Positions 31,706-44,443 of a DNA stretch of 64,000 nucleotides are shown here, in pieces. Position 1 is the stretch's first letter, and each line of letters starts with the position of its first letter. Position numbers and translations under genes: made by a program. This DNA comes from Triplophysa rosa (taxonomy: Eukaryota > Chordata > Actinopteri > Cypriniformes > Nemacheilidae): assembly GCF_024868665.1 (NCBI RefSeq), contig NW_026634371.1:62172-126171 (forward strand). The letters are read 5' to 3'. The notes beneath the pieces were generated by a model that saw only the letters and a program-made list of their open reading frames with translations, was not told the origin of the DNA and searched no databases.

Positions 31706-33505
31706 TATAGCCAGAAACAATTAGTTTGATGCATGCACACAAGCAACACTGTATGTCTCATGAAGCATTTATTCATAATTACATAGACATGCTAAAATTT
31801 CAAGGCCACACACATTACATGTTACATATGACAGGATAATATTTAAAGGGGGTTGGGGTCATTTTGGGGAAGGAGCCGTTTTACTCAACTGCCAGGATTC
31901 TACCCCCTTTAAACTTATTTATGGATGCATACACAGTCCAGAACAATTAGTCTGATGCATGCACACAAGCAACACTTTTTCATTTTTTTTGTGCCGGAAC
32001 AAGCCGGATCCGGCACCTTTGAAATCCGATCCGGTATCTCAGTTGGCAGATCCCGCTCCTCAAGCGTCAATGGAAAACGTCCGTGCTGACCTGTTGCGTG
32101 CATAGATTTTATTAAAAAGCACTTTTAATAATCATAAAGGCAATAACTATTTTATTTTGATACTGTATATGAACAGGCTGTCAAGTTGCTGCGATGCTGG
32201 AATATTGTGGTGCACCAGCGCAATCGATTGAGCTGTTACTTATAATGGCAGAAATAGAAGTGTGGAATACTCCACACTTGAACTAAAAACAGAACTTTGT
32301 GCTTTTGCAAAATAAAGAAAATTTACAGGATGCGCTCTGTCATCTCCTCCCCTTGAAATTACTTGTGGAGCGCTGCGCCTCACAAACTGAACCAAAGTCA
32401 GCAGCATATTGTCACCCTTTTTCCCTTTCGTTTTGTTAATCTGTTTATTGTCAAATATTCTGAGTATTCCACGAATACATAGTTAAACGTTGATGCACTT
32501 CTGAAATGTGGGAAGTTTTCTGACACTTAGGCATGCACGTCGCATGCTTATGTTATATATTGAATGGAACTTGCCGTGATGGACACTTCAGAGAGAGATA
32601 TTTGTGTTGTTGGACAAGTTTTATCAAATGCTGCAAAGAGACGCAGAAGACCTGATGAAATAAGGTTAACGGATGATTAGATGCTTAATATGCCTTATTT
32701 GTTATACACAGCAGCCTCCACCAGCACGTGCTCATCCACAAAATGCCTGAGTAATTTAAGTTTAACGTTAAACTTCTGAATTGTACACAAATATTGAGGT
32801 CTGTGTTTTTGGTGTTTTACATGCACAAATATTCACAACAAATTCATCATGACTATAAACTGTTTCCATCACCAAACTCAAGATAAAATCTGCGTCTAGC
32901 ACGTTAGATTTCTTTGATAATTCGGAGATTATTTTTGCATGTCCGTTTCCATTTAGGCTTTCTTATTCACATTTTTAAAACATAAATAGTTGGATAGAAA
33001 ACCCCCCAAAAATTGCACATTCCATTACTTCTCCACACCCACCAACTTGCCGAATCTGCCACGCCCCCTTGTTCCAGCATCTCAGAATTTACAAATTAAG
33101 CAAAGGCAACACTGAAGCATTTATTCATATTTACATAGACATGCTAAAATGTCAAGGCCACACACACTACATGTTACACATGACAGGATAATATTTAAAA
33201 GAGGTTGGGGGTAAATTTAGGGCAGGATCTGTTTTACATAATTGCCACGTTTCTCTACCCCCTTTAAACTTATGCATGGATGCATACATATACTGTATAG
33301 TCCAGAATATTTAGTCTGATGCATGCACACAAGCAACACTGTATGTCTCATGAAGCATTTATTCATATTTACATAGACATGCTAAAATTTCAAGGCCACA
33401 CACACTACATGTTACACGTGACAGGATAATATTTCAGGGAGGAGGGTAATTTGGGGGCAGGATCTGTTTTCCCCAACTGCCAGGACTCTACTGCCTTTCA
33501 TTCAT
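31706..33505. repeat. 227-bp tandem repeat, three copies, with an insertion
   Basis: Copies start near 31712, 31939 and 33303 (CAGAACAATTAGTCTGATGC motif). Each contains CATGCACACAAGCAACACT, then ACATAGACATGCTAAAA and CACACTACATGTTACA. Removing the insertion at 31977-33105 restores a constant period of about 227 bp. A partial copy is at 26840-26875. Confidence 0.75.
31977..33105. mobile_element. Insertion with 8-bp duplication (hAT-like)
   Basis: GCAACACT occurs at 31969-31976 and 33106-33113, flanking exactly the sequence that interrupts the tandem repeat. Subterminal inverted segments GTGCCGGAACAAG (about 31993) and CTTGTTCCAGCAT (about 33069) support a DNA transposon. No transposase frame. 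Confidence 0.6.
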
Positions 33506-33779
33506 TTGCACTTGTGATCTTTAATCAAAAACATTAATCTTCCCTCCCCCTCTCAACAACAACGCTTCACCACATGACGTAAACAACAAAAATGAGGTAG
33601 GACTATACTGACTGTCCAATGGCCAGGCATTTTTAGCCCTCCTGTCCATGCCCAACTTACAACAAACCAATCAAAAAGGGAAGGCAAACATAAATTCCCG
33701 CCCTACATTTTTTCTAATTTCAGAAGTCGTTTCACTCGGATATACCTCACGATTTGGAAAAGAAGTCAATCGCAACTTC

Positions 33780-34419
33780 CGTTTCATGGTGACTTTAAGG
33801 GCGCATGCATTTGAACAACACTTTTCACACGGATGACACGTGAATGGTTTCTCTCCAGTGAGTGCTTGTGTGTCTCTTAAGGGTACTTGAACATGTAAAA
33901 CTCTTTTCACAATTTTGACATGCAAACGGTTTCTGTCCAGTGTGAATTCTCGAATGGTTTTTAAATGCAGTGGAATCAAAAAAACTCTTTCCACACTCAT
34001 GACACGCATGAGGTTTCTTTCCAGTGTGAGTTCTCAAATGAATCTTAAGGGCATAGGTACGTGAAAAACACTTTTCACACTGATGACAAATGAACAGTTT
34101 CTCTCCTTTGTGAATTCTCATGTGATTCTCAAGGTTACCTTTACTTGTAAAACTATTTCCACACTTATGGCATGTAAATGGTTGTTCTCCAGTGTGAATT
34201 CTCATGTGCTGCCTCAGCTGCCCTAATAAAACACTTTTCACACTGATGACACATGTATGGTTTGTCTCCAGTGTGAATTCTCATGTGATTCTTAAGTTGA
34301 CCACCACATGTAAAAGACTTTCCACACTGATCACATGTGAATGATTTCTCTCCAGTGTGAGTTCTTATGTGTCTCTTAAGGTTTCCTGTAGTTATAAAGC
34401 TATTTCCATACTGGTGTAG
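33780..34419 (-). pseudogene. C2H2 zinc-finger gene fragment, decayed
   Basis: The minus strand encodes about seven C2H2 fingers joined by TGEKPF-type linkers. One 34419-side finger is cut off and has lost a cysteine (HQYGNSF); five to six further fingers are recognisable (e.g. FTCDQCGKSF, FICHQCEKCF, HACHECGKSF); the last has lost its second histidine pair. Frame changes lie near 34225 and 33850, and there is no start exon. The sequence is cut at 34419 by unrelated DNA beginning TGTAGCGCCC. It resembles the finger family of the large gene at 44.4 kb and is probably a dead relative. Confidence 0.8.
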
Positions 34420-34555
34420 CGCCCTACTCCCTTAAGGTAAATTTGGAATGGGCCCTGAGTTCTTTAAGTTTTAGATCTCTCTACAATCTTATAGCTATCA
34501 TGGTCTTTGTATTAACAGACCTTCTTATTCTGGGATACCCTCATGTAGTGTTGTC

Positions 34556-35607
34556 AAAAGTACCGGTACTTCGGGTCCAAGTCGGTACCTAAAAATAAAA
34601 AAGTTGTCGGTACCTAATTTTCACAAGACCCGGTAGTACCGACGTACCGGGTCAACCGGGTACTGATGCTCTGTCTGACAGGTTGTTAGTCGGAAACTTT
34701 TTATAGACGCAATAAGACGTGAAGCGAGGCTCCGATCCACAAGAGATGCGCACAGAAATACTTCAGATTAAAGTCATATCACGAAGAAAACGAACAGAGT
34801 TTTGTGGTGAAACGAGGAAGCATCCGGATTTAAGTTAACAAGTTCAAGCGGTAAGTTTCAAATTCTGTTCGCGTTTGCATTATGAATGTTGTAGCATATG
34901 TTAAGTTAAAGGTTACGTCAAAATAAACATCCCTGTTTGCGTGTTAATTTGTTAGCGCCAATGCTAATCCAGTCATGTGTCCTTATTAACCATTTAATTC
35001 TTTTATAACTGTAATGGAGTAAACTTAATGGGAGGACAGGATGGGGTTTACAGTACCTATTTTATTTAGGCCTCTCTGAAATCTATGTGCTAGAAAACTA
35101 TCATACTAACTGCATGACTAGCAATGTGTATGTCTTGGATAGATAACTCTTATTAGGTTTAAAAAGCCACATTTAAACTAAAGAAAAATATATCTGTTGC
35201 ATTTATTATTTTAATATACAGTTACCTTAATGCAAGTAATCTTGTGTAAATGCAGTATAAAAACTGATGTTTGTTGTAATATTGCATATGCATGTTTGTT
35301 CAGTCAGTTGACTTACTGAAGTTTATTCTATTTGTCTTATACAGCAGCAGACTGAGGAGGATGTTCATCAGCATGAAAGACCCCAGTGAGCACACAACAG
35401 TTTCAGCAACAATTAACTTATACTTCATGTATACAAAATGGCATTGCTTTCTATACATTTATATTAACAATGAGCTTTATTAATAAAATTGTGTTTCAAT
35501 TAGCATGTACTTGTGTTTTGCTTTGGTACCGAAATTGGTACCGAGAACCGTGGAATTTTACTGGTATTGGTACCGACTATTGAAATTTTGGTACCGTGAC
35601 AACACTA
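34556..35607. mobile_element. hAT-like non-autonomous element
   Basis: Inverted ends TAGTGTTGTCAAAAGTACC and GGTACCGTGACAACACTA; 1,052 bp. No transposase and no clear target duplication. Confidence 0.65.
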
Positions 35608-35624
35608 CGTGTGAGCGTGTGAAC

Positions 35625-37597
35625 TAGGGTGGCCATTTCCATAACACCAAAAAGGAGAACACTTTGCGGAATTTAGTGAGGCAAGAATAATTGCATAGGA
35701 CTCTGGTGTACTCGCAACTACAATACAATTTTGTCCATCATATTGATGGTATCATGATACAGTGATTCTGAAATAGCCTACTCTATTCATTGCCAGACAA
35801 TTTGATCTACGATATATCTTGATGTAGACCTATGTGTAACAGAAGAGGCAAAAAAGTGTTTGTTCACAGTATTTGTATTTATTCAAGACATTGTGAGGTC
35901 TGTTTCAAAAACTGACCACTGAGATGAACCTATACACTGAAAAAGGCAGATTGTTTAATTTGATGTAATCTGAATGTATATGTAGGGCACTACGACATTC
36001 TCACACAAAGCCTTAGCTTTTGTTTTCCCACAGGTCATCCCCTTAGATCAGGGGTCTTCAACTACTTTTCTTTCAGGGCCAGATTCCAAAAGTATAAATA
36101 GGATGCGGGCCAGTTTTTTACCATATCCTAATTTCTTCGGTTATTTTGTATTTCTGTTATTTATTGCGTTTTGTTCCTTTTATACTGTTTTTGTTGCTGT
36201 TACTTATAAGCCATATATAAAAAATGCACACAGATATTGCATCCAGTATTTGTGCCTTTTCATGATATTAAATTAAAAGGGATATTGTCTTTTTTAATTG
36301 TATTTTATATTCCTTAATGCATTACTTTACCCCAAAATTGCTCCTAATTTACTCACCCACAGTCCTACAGTACATCCAAGATGTGGGTGGCATTGTTTTT
36401 TCAAGAAGATATTTCTGAAGATATTTGGTTGAATTAATTAAAGTTAAATCAATAAAAGTAAAAAACGCAAATACATTCAACACAAAAGTAATCCCTGCCC
36501 CTTGTGACGTTAAATTAGCGTCTTATAAAGCGAGTCAATTGATCTGTGCAAGAAACTGAACGCTATTATCACATCTTCGGGTGAATTCTAATCGCATTAA
36601 TGTGCCCCACGCACTTATAGGGCAGATCCTTTGTATAGTGCGAGTTCTGGGCGAGATGAACAGCTGTTTTTCGTAAATATAGCCGTTATACATAATGAAT
36701 GCAGTAATTAAAACAACACCGTTTTCCCCTTATCTGAGACAACCGTTCACGTGGTGTACCCTTCCTAGTCTACTTTCAAGGGCACAAAACGCGTTTTAGA
36801 ACGCGACCTATCGCGTACGCAAACCGATTGCCTGTGGCTGTGCAATGCATTGCTGATTATAACGTTGTAAATAACATTAAGTTTCTTGGACTGACCGATC
36901 AAACCGCTTTATAAGACGTAAATCATTATGAGCCGCGGGAATTATTTTCGTATTGAATGTAGCAGCGTTTTGGACTTTTAAAGATGTGGCTTCTCAGGAG
37001 GACGTGCATTTAAAGCACACCATTCTTAAAGTCTCTCCACTTTGAAATGTTAAGGCAGGCCAGGTCAAGATGATTGACGGGCCGCCAGTTGACTAGTCCT
37101 GCCTTAGATGAATCACTAAAGATCTCTCTGTCAACTTTCACTCCACAGTCTACACTCCTGTATGACTGGTGATGCTTGACTGCATGATAGACTTTACAAA
37201 GCTCTGCAGCTGAGATTTTGTCATCCTGAGGTGATGTTGCTTCTCGAAAAAATGACCTAAGGGAAGACGTACCTGCGGCTCGTCGGTTACATTTATGTTT
37301 TTCCGTGCTGGCATGTCGGTCAATGGTCGTGGAGGCTTGTTTACGTTTTTAACCAATGATGTATCAGTTATTTGACACCGCTTTCAGCCAATCATTTGTT
37401 TGCCCAGAGATCTTACGGCATTATACGCTATGCTGCTGCGTCCCAATAAAGGTTCTAGAGCGGGTTTTTTTAGGCCGATTCAGCGCAACTTCGAAAAGGA
37501 GGACAAATGAGCGTCCGGCTTGAGTCTGTGCGCTGCGCCGGACAGGGGGCTTAAAATCCGGACTGTCCGGCCAAAATCCGGACGTATGGCCACCCTA
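35625..37597. mobile_element. hAT-type element with 8-bp duplication, itself interrupted
   Basis: The ends TAGGGTGGCCAT and ATGGCCACCCTA are inverted. The duplication GTGTGAAC is perfect (35617-35624, 37598-37605). Its interior is broken by another element at 36059-37101; without that it is ~930 bp. Confidence 0.85.
36059..37101. mobile_element. Innermost nested hAT-type element
   Basis: Starts CAGGGGTCTTCAACT and ends AGTTGACTAGTCCTG. The duplication CCTTAGAT is perfect (36051-36058, 37102-37109). The GGGCCAGATTC/GGGCCGCCAG subterminal blocks are typical of a teleost hAT family. No transposase. Confidence 0.8.
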
Positions 37598-37824
37598 GTG
37601 TGAACAGACTAAAATGCGTGTGTCTCACGGTGAATGCGTGAGACTTGAGATCCCTGTAACATGAACAGAGTTTAGCGGGCTGTGTGTCAGTAATAACGGT
37701 CCGTGGGGAAACGCAGCGCTCCGTGTGTATTGTAGTTAAATGGATTAAACAAAGCTTCGAGGCAACAAAATTTGCCTCGATGATTTTTTGTATTCGAGTT
37801 ACTCGAGGAATCGTTTCAGCCCTA

Positions 37825-38430
37825 GTGATGATGTGTTGTGTGCTCGTGCTGTAGTTCCGTCCCACTCTCCCCACTAGTCCCACCTCTAGCAGCTCGTGTT
37901 TTTCCGGAACTAATCGTACAGCTGTCTTTTGTAAATTTGCTCAAACTAAATACTCTTCGAAGATACGACGTATGCTATACTACCGTATACGCACTCAAGA
38001 TTAATATGAGATTGGCAGAAACTGAGTGTGTTGCCCGATCTTTAATGCGCAGCTAGCTTATTTTTGACGGACACCGTGTCCAAGCCGCACAGTTCTATGT
38101 CAAAATAAATGTCCTTGTGCAGACTTCCGTATGTATTTCACATTGCATCCTTGGAAGGAGACCCGAAATGCACGACGAGAGGTTTATCCTCAAACAAAAC
38201 CTTATTTTGTTAGGTTATTTTGTGGTAAAATAATGTTTTTTTAAGTGGAGTAAAACATAAGGGAACAAATAATGACATAGCAATAAGCACTACAAAAAAC
38301 TGCACAAACCTAACCATTTTTTTTTTACTTTCCCATGGTATAACCCCTAAAACACGAAAAATTCAGAAAAACAACGTCGGACTAGCAAATAACACGGTCT
38401 CACGAATTCAGCCGCTTCGCTTTTGAGACG
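37825..38430. other. Intergenic, no recognisable gene
   Basis: Short frames only. The GC-rich patch at 37850-37910 has no identifiable feature. Confidence 0.3.
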
Positions 38431-38438
38431 CTCCTGGT

Positions 38439-39365
38439 CAGGCACGTGCAGCGGGGGGTGCTTTGGGGGCTTGAGCCCAGGCCCTTTTTCTTCCTCGAGA
38501 GAAAGTGCTCTTTTTCTGGGATTTTTTTTTATTAATGGATATATGTATGTGCGTATGTGTTTCTATTTGCGCATGGCTTTCCCTGGCAAACCATTAGAAA
38601 ATGTCTGGTCAGGTTGGGAAATGTTGAGAGTTATGATGCCTTTCTCCCATCCGCGTCTCCACGCAGGCGCGCAGCTGCACATAGCGCGCACGCGTAGCAC
38701 AGCTGTGTGGTGTAGCACGTTTGGCACATCAGGCAGAGAGCCGCAGAAATGAAGCCCTCCCTCCTTTCCAGTAGCATTTGTTTTGGTGTGGAGGTGAGTG
38801 GTGATGAACAGGCTAGCTACATGTGCTTTCGAATTCACAGCTAATTATCCAAAAGACAAACTGCAAATATTGTTTTGCTAACATCCATCACTTATGAGCT
38901 AATGAGTAAGCTAATAGCTAAAGTTTCGCTAAGGCTGAGGCAGTATATCACTGGCATACATTGTCATGAATCGTGGAGGTGAGACATGGACAGAGGACCC
39001 AGGCGCAGACAGCGGGTAAGGGGTTAACAGACTTTAATAATAAATAACTAAGACAAAACAAAAACCCACGAGGGAGTAACAAAACAAAACAAAACAGGGG
39101 ACTATAATAACATGACAGGACTAAGACTGACTACATACACAATGTGGCTTAATTTCATGTTGTTGTCTGTTCTTGTGATAAAATTTGTGAATTCTACAGA
39201 AGACCATTATTGGAAAATGAAACAATTGGGTGAGTGTGAGGGATTTAAAAAAATAGTTATTTTAATATATTTAACATTTTGTTTGGAAAAAATTAAAACA
39301 AATATGAGAAGTGGCCTTTTTTCCACTTGAGCCCATGCCCCTCAAAATGTCTGTGCACATCCCTG
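38439..39365. mobile_element. hAT-type element with 8-bp duplication
   Basis: Starts CAGGCACGTGCA and ends TGTGCACATCCCTG. The duplication CTCCTGGT is perfect (38431-38438, 39366-39373). A short LTR is inserted in it at 38962-39117. Confidence 0.75.
38962..39117 (-). repeat. Internally deleted solo LTR of the TGTCA...TGACA group
   Basis: It has TGTCATG and CATGACA ends. On the minus strand it shows a GTGGGTTTTTGTTTTG block and TAAAGTC, as in elements A and B. Only 156 bp remain. Confidence 0.6.
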
Positions 39366-39373
39366 CTCCTGGT

Positions 39374-41790
39374 ATTGAGGACGGAACAACATCTCGCCGG
39401 TTAGCTTTAGTGAGACATGTATGAAACCAACATGTGTGGATGACTCAAAGCCTTGAATAAGCAGAAAGCCATAAATATTAGAACAACGTTTCAAAACCTT
39501 ACATAAAACATAAGTGTAAAGCCTGACAACTTCGTACCGACTAAAACGCATTAAATGTTAAAACGATAAAAATGTTTACCAAAGAAAAACAATTTAAGAC
39601 GTGTAAAAATGTTTTTCGGATATGTAAGTCAAAAAGTCTTGAGCAAAATTGTTGTTAGCGCAAGATAGATGTTGCATCCACGTTGTATATCGTAGTTTGG
39701 TATTAGGATTTAATCATTTGCTCTTAAGGTAAATCTGTTCATTAAGACAAACAGGGTATCATAGTAATTATATTCACACATCAGGTTATTAGAGAAGTGT
39801 GAACTAAATTATGACTTCCGAAGCACTGGTTTATAGTGGACATGCAGTTTAAGAAGTGTATCCTTATGTCTGTCATTTGCTGACATGTGAGATTTGGAAT
39901 GGGTGATGCATGTGGGCTTACCTTCATATGCCGATGCAAGTCTACATCACTGAAAGACAAGGTGAAGGCAAATTAAAATGCAGTGTGTGTTTGACAGTAC
40001 TTATAGAGCAGTCAAGAAAAGATGAAAACACAAGCATTTGGCTGAATGTGATAAATGAACTAAGTTAAAAAAGTCCATCCAATCCTTTAAATCAGGAACA
40101 CTTCTAAGAGCTGAAACCAGAGCATCTCTATCTTGAGAGCACTATACAGTATGTTTTGCTCATTTGAAGTCAATTCACAGCGCTTCAGATGATGCATTGT
40201 CTGCACAAGTTGACCATTTTTCTTGCATGCTTTAGTCACTTTTAAGTTTATTTTAACAATATATTTTCACATGTCGAAAGTTTCCTAAATTTAACTACAT
40301 TTTACCACTTACCTGTAGTACACAATCCAGCACGCAACCTGTCCAATCTGTGTATGAAAAAAAAATATATAAGGCTGTGTATGAAAAATATATATAAAGC
40401 TATTTACATATACAAAAAATCAAGCTACTTCATATCCTTGCAGAGAAGACCTCTATTGCTCAGTTGCTTTGTGTAAGAAAATATAGCCTAGTATATTCAA
40501 TAGACACTCAAAAACAAAACATAAGAAAATGGTGAGGATAAAATGAAGATTGGTGAGAAAGGTGATTCAACGTATACTTTGTGCATGTAAAGTTTGGATC
40601 TAAAGCAAACTGTTTAACAACAACAACAACAATTAAAACCTTGTTTAAGCTGAAAGTAAACAGAAACACTTACTGTAGGATGGAATGTCTACTTCTTGAG
40701 TTTCCTTGCTACACAATCAGATGTCCAACACAAAATAATAAAAGAGGTTTGACGCTGAAAAGAATTCAGAGTCTGCTCTATATGTCAGTAAATCTTAGAA
40801 TAGTGTCTAGGTGTTAAGGGGTTGCCACAGTTTAACACTAACCACTAAAACAGATGTGCAAAGACAACTCTTAATAACAGGATGTGCGAGATTTGACTGT
40901 TCTAAATGTTTTAAAGAATATCAGTTTAGAATCATATAAACAATTATGTTAAAAGGCATGCCTTTGATAGAATCACTTTTATTTTTAATGTACATTTTTT
41001 TATTTTGAAAACCTTATGCAGACTTATTTTATGATACAACCTGGAGGCATGATATGAAAAACATTCATGAAATTAACATGACGTACATTCAATTTAAGGA
41101 TTCTTGCTGTTCAATCCAAATCTGCTTTATGTGTTTTAAGGAATCACCCAACTGCCTGCTGTGATGCTATGAACACTAGCAATAAAGATGTTTTTTTTTT
41201 TCACCCTTGGTTGGTGGACGCACTGGCATCTTCTCAGACAGAAGGAAAACAGTCAGGATAGGGGCAACATCATGGACACCATTTAAAGACACCGCTCCAT
41301 GCAGTTAGGAAAAACATGCGCTTTAATTATACAGTGTTGTAGACACAGTTTGAAGAATGGATACTCAGATTTTTTTCATTTTTCAGAAACATGAACGCTG
41401 GAAGGTAACCGCTCTTGGTCAACACTTGTGCACGCATACAAACATTTATTTGGTCAAGCCATTTTGATGGAGGCCCCTGTACAATTAGACACGTGTGAGA
41501 ATGGTTTAAGATTAAACAAAACAGGTAATGATGAATAAAGCAGATATGTTTAGAATGCTGATGGAAAGTTGTTTTCTGATTAGTTAGAGATATAGCGAGA
41601 TTATAGTTTGTCATTAACCCTATATAGATTGCATTGGACACTCTAGCAACACACAGGAGCCCCACAGCTCGATTCGTCACGCATTGCTTCATGTGATTTA
41701 CAGCTGTCAGGTGGGCACAGAGCTGTCTGAAACAAGAGGTTTCTCTGTATAATGTCAGGAATGTTGTCTTTCCACCAGCGTAAGTTTTAT
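39374..41790. other. Gene-poor stretch; unexplained small exon-like sites on the minus strand
   Basis: No gene is recognised. Minus-strand segments with both acceptor- and donor-like sites are at about 40701-40667, 40350-40316 and 39951-39924. The frame-compatible reading across the last two is short and unfamiliar. A (CAA)n run lies near 40616. Confidence 0.25.
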
Positions 41791-41796
41791 CACATC

Positions 41797-42035
41797 CTAT
41801 ATATATATATATATATATATTGAATGCATTACTTATTCATTCAATCATTTATTTACTTACTTATTCATTCCTTGCTTTGTTTATATACGTATTCATTATT
41901 TATTTAATCACTTATATAGCCAATTATTTATTTAATCACTTATTCGCCGATTTATTTATTTATTTACTCATTCATCATTTCCTTTAAAACTCGTATTTAT
42001 TTATTCACGCATAAGATACGTGTCAACCTCATAAA
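41797..42035. repeat. AT microsatellite and TTTA/TTCA-rich low-complexity DNA
   Basis: An (AT)n run at about 41799-41820 is followed by ~200 bp of ATTTATTTA/TTCATTCA-like sequence. Confidence 0.8.
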
Positions 42036-42700
42036 AACATGTCCAAACATGATCTCCGGAAAAGAGAGAAAAATGTTCCGTAAACATACGGCAAAAGTTC
42101 AACTCCAGACGTGGGCAATCCCTCACGACGTGGACAGATACAGTCAAAGGGCAAAAGTTCACCACGATGTGGGCGGTACCACACTAAGGGGGCGGATATG
42201 GTCAAAGGTCAACGCAAAGGGGGCGGGCCCTCGCAACGTGGGTGGTCCGGAAGTAATTCAATTTATTTGACTACCCAATAACTGTCTATGTCTTATGTCT
42301 AATAAAAATATTTTCATTCTCTCCCTTGCTTACTCCAGCTTTAATCCTCCTATATGGCCTTGTAAACTAACGGTACTGTTTAGCGTGTTGACAAAATGTT
42401 ATATGCTCTCCTACTTGTAAGTCGCTTTGGATAAAAGCGTCTGCCATAGAATAAATGTAAATGTTGTGATTCTACACAAAAACATTCTTAACTATAGTCC
42501 AAATAGAGAGCCTTTTTAAGACTCTTTGTTTCTAACTTTAACCCTAATTTTATACAGAGATTGACCATATGTTTACATTTACTCTTTAGACACTTTCATC
42601 CAAAGCGACTAGCAAATGAGAGAGCAGTTGACATTTTGTACATGTGCTATAAACAATATTGTAGTTTACCATGTTTACAAGTAGGACTAAGGATAATGAA
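42036..42700. repeat. Cluster of dispersed repeats
   Basis: 42040-42260 contains GTGGGCGG/GTCAAAGG-rich near-repeats of unknown class. 42415-42467 and 42571-42630 are two facing copies of the AAGCGACTT/AAGTCGCTTTGG teleost repeat. Confidence 0.45.
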
Positions 42701-44443
42701 CAACAAGAATGTAAGAAACAGACACAGTTGTTGTCGGTCATTTGCGCATCATAGGGTAATACTACTGTTGATGATCCCATCTATTTAATCACAAAGTGGT
42801 TATGCACTTCACAGAAATGTGACTGGTGTTCATCTTAAGTGACATTATTTATTTTCATTTAGACTATAGCAAAGAACCTAAAAAGACCCCAAACTGAGGG
42901 TTGACTAACTTGTCATGTAGCCTAATTTAGTTTCAAAATTACATTTTTTACAAAACACAAACATCTATTTTGTGTCCATTTACATGAGAGCTTAAGATAT
43001 TATCATAATGAAGTAGGTGAAAAGAGAAGATCAGCCTGGAACAATAAGGTCTCTTAACAGCTCTATTAAAAATGATGTGAAAAACCATTCAAGACAAACA
43101 GCAGAAGGCTGAAAGCTCTATGAACAGCTCTATTAACACCAAAAATGTCCTCAAGAGGTGAAAAGCCGGTTTTACTGTCCCCAAATACTTCTTGTATTTT
43201 TTTCGCAGTCAGCTACTGGAGATCAAGAATGAAGAGCCACAAAAAGCCATAAAGGACTGTTGAATTAAATAAAATACATAAAAATTTTATCAGCTTTTAA
43301 GAAAAAAAAACTATTCAATTCATTGAAAGATTAAAACACCAACTGAACTACATAACATGTCTTATTCACCCATGAACATCGATATACAGTTCATGTTAAA
43401 TAGAAAGGAGAATTGGGATGTTTTTATAACACAGTATATATAGAAAAAATCTAGAAAATGTGCTTAATCCCTTAGCTCATTTATTAGATATATAAAGACT
43501 AAAATTAAAATAGCTTTTGCATTATAAAGGACATAATCAGCACTTTTTATAAAAAACATTTTGATAAATTCCATAAGAATTCTCTAACGGAATTCTTTAA
43601 CATTCTTGTAATTCAATCTCCATAGATGAGCAATTCCATTTGACTATTGTTCAACATTTGGGAAAAAACTGATTAAACACATTTACTGAGAAAATCTAGA
43701 AAAACTCTATTTTAATCAAACAATTGAGACACAGTTAACAAAAAATGATAAGACAAACTAAATCTTTTCTCTGTGTTGGAACTAAACTATGCAGATCACT
43801 GGCCCTCTAGGACCAGACATTAAAAGTAAATACCAGTCTTTAACCTGTAATATTAGTTTAATAGATTTATGCAATCGTCCGGACTATCATAAAACAAGTC
43901 CCTATGACTCATGCTATAATTCATAGGACGCCCCTGAATGCATGTAATGAGCGCTTAATATACCTCTGTTAATACTTGTTTTTATATTGTTGTATGATTT
44001 TGCACATGATTAACATAAACATGTTTCAGTACATATTTTTATAAACAGATTATAATTCAATGCCATAAATATGATGTAATAATCATTACGTGTTCTCAAA
44101 ATTTTGGAATTTCGATTTATTAACTCTCTGTTTCTTCATTAGATGTACGATAAAATGTTATCGGAAGGTTATTTTACATTGTAATGTCAATTTTTTATGG
44201 TTCATTGAGTAATAACACCCATACTCCCCGCTATTTCTCTGCCCACGTTAGAATAAAAGACAGAGCGAATTATGCGCAGGTCCTGGTGTACACATGGTTT
44301 CATAAATCTGAAAACTTTTGTACACACTCTAAGGATGAAATCTACGCAATGTTTTATAAATGAGACACCAGCTCCAAAAAAAACACACCGTAAACAAGAC
44401 TTCATGTTTGCATGTCCACTCAGGTAAGTCATTAAACTTTTGA
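42701..44443. other. AT-rich region downstream of the zinc-finger gene
   Basis: No gene. 44220-44400 (CATAAATCTGAAAACTTTTG, then TTTATAAATGAGACACC) resembles a teleost transposon end. Confidence 0.3.

Larger units (their letters stand above)
35608..37824. mobile_element. Remnant of a hAT-like element hosting two nested insertions
   Basis: The right end (37598-37824) reads CTCGAGGAATCGTTTCAGCCC followed by TA, the terminus of a common cyprinid hAT family. The pre-insertion sequence continues left at 35608-35624. Its own left end is missing. Confidence 0.55.
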
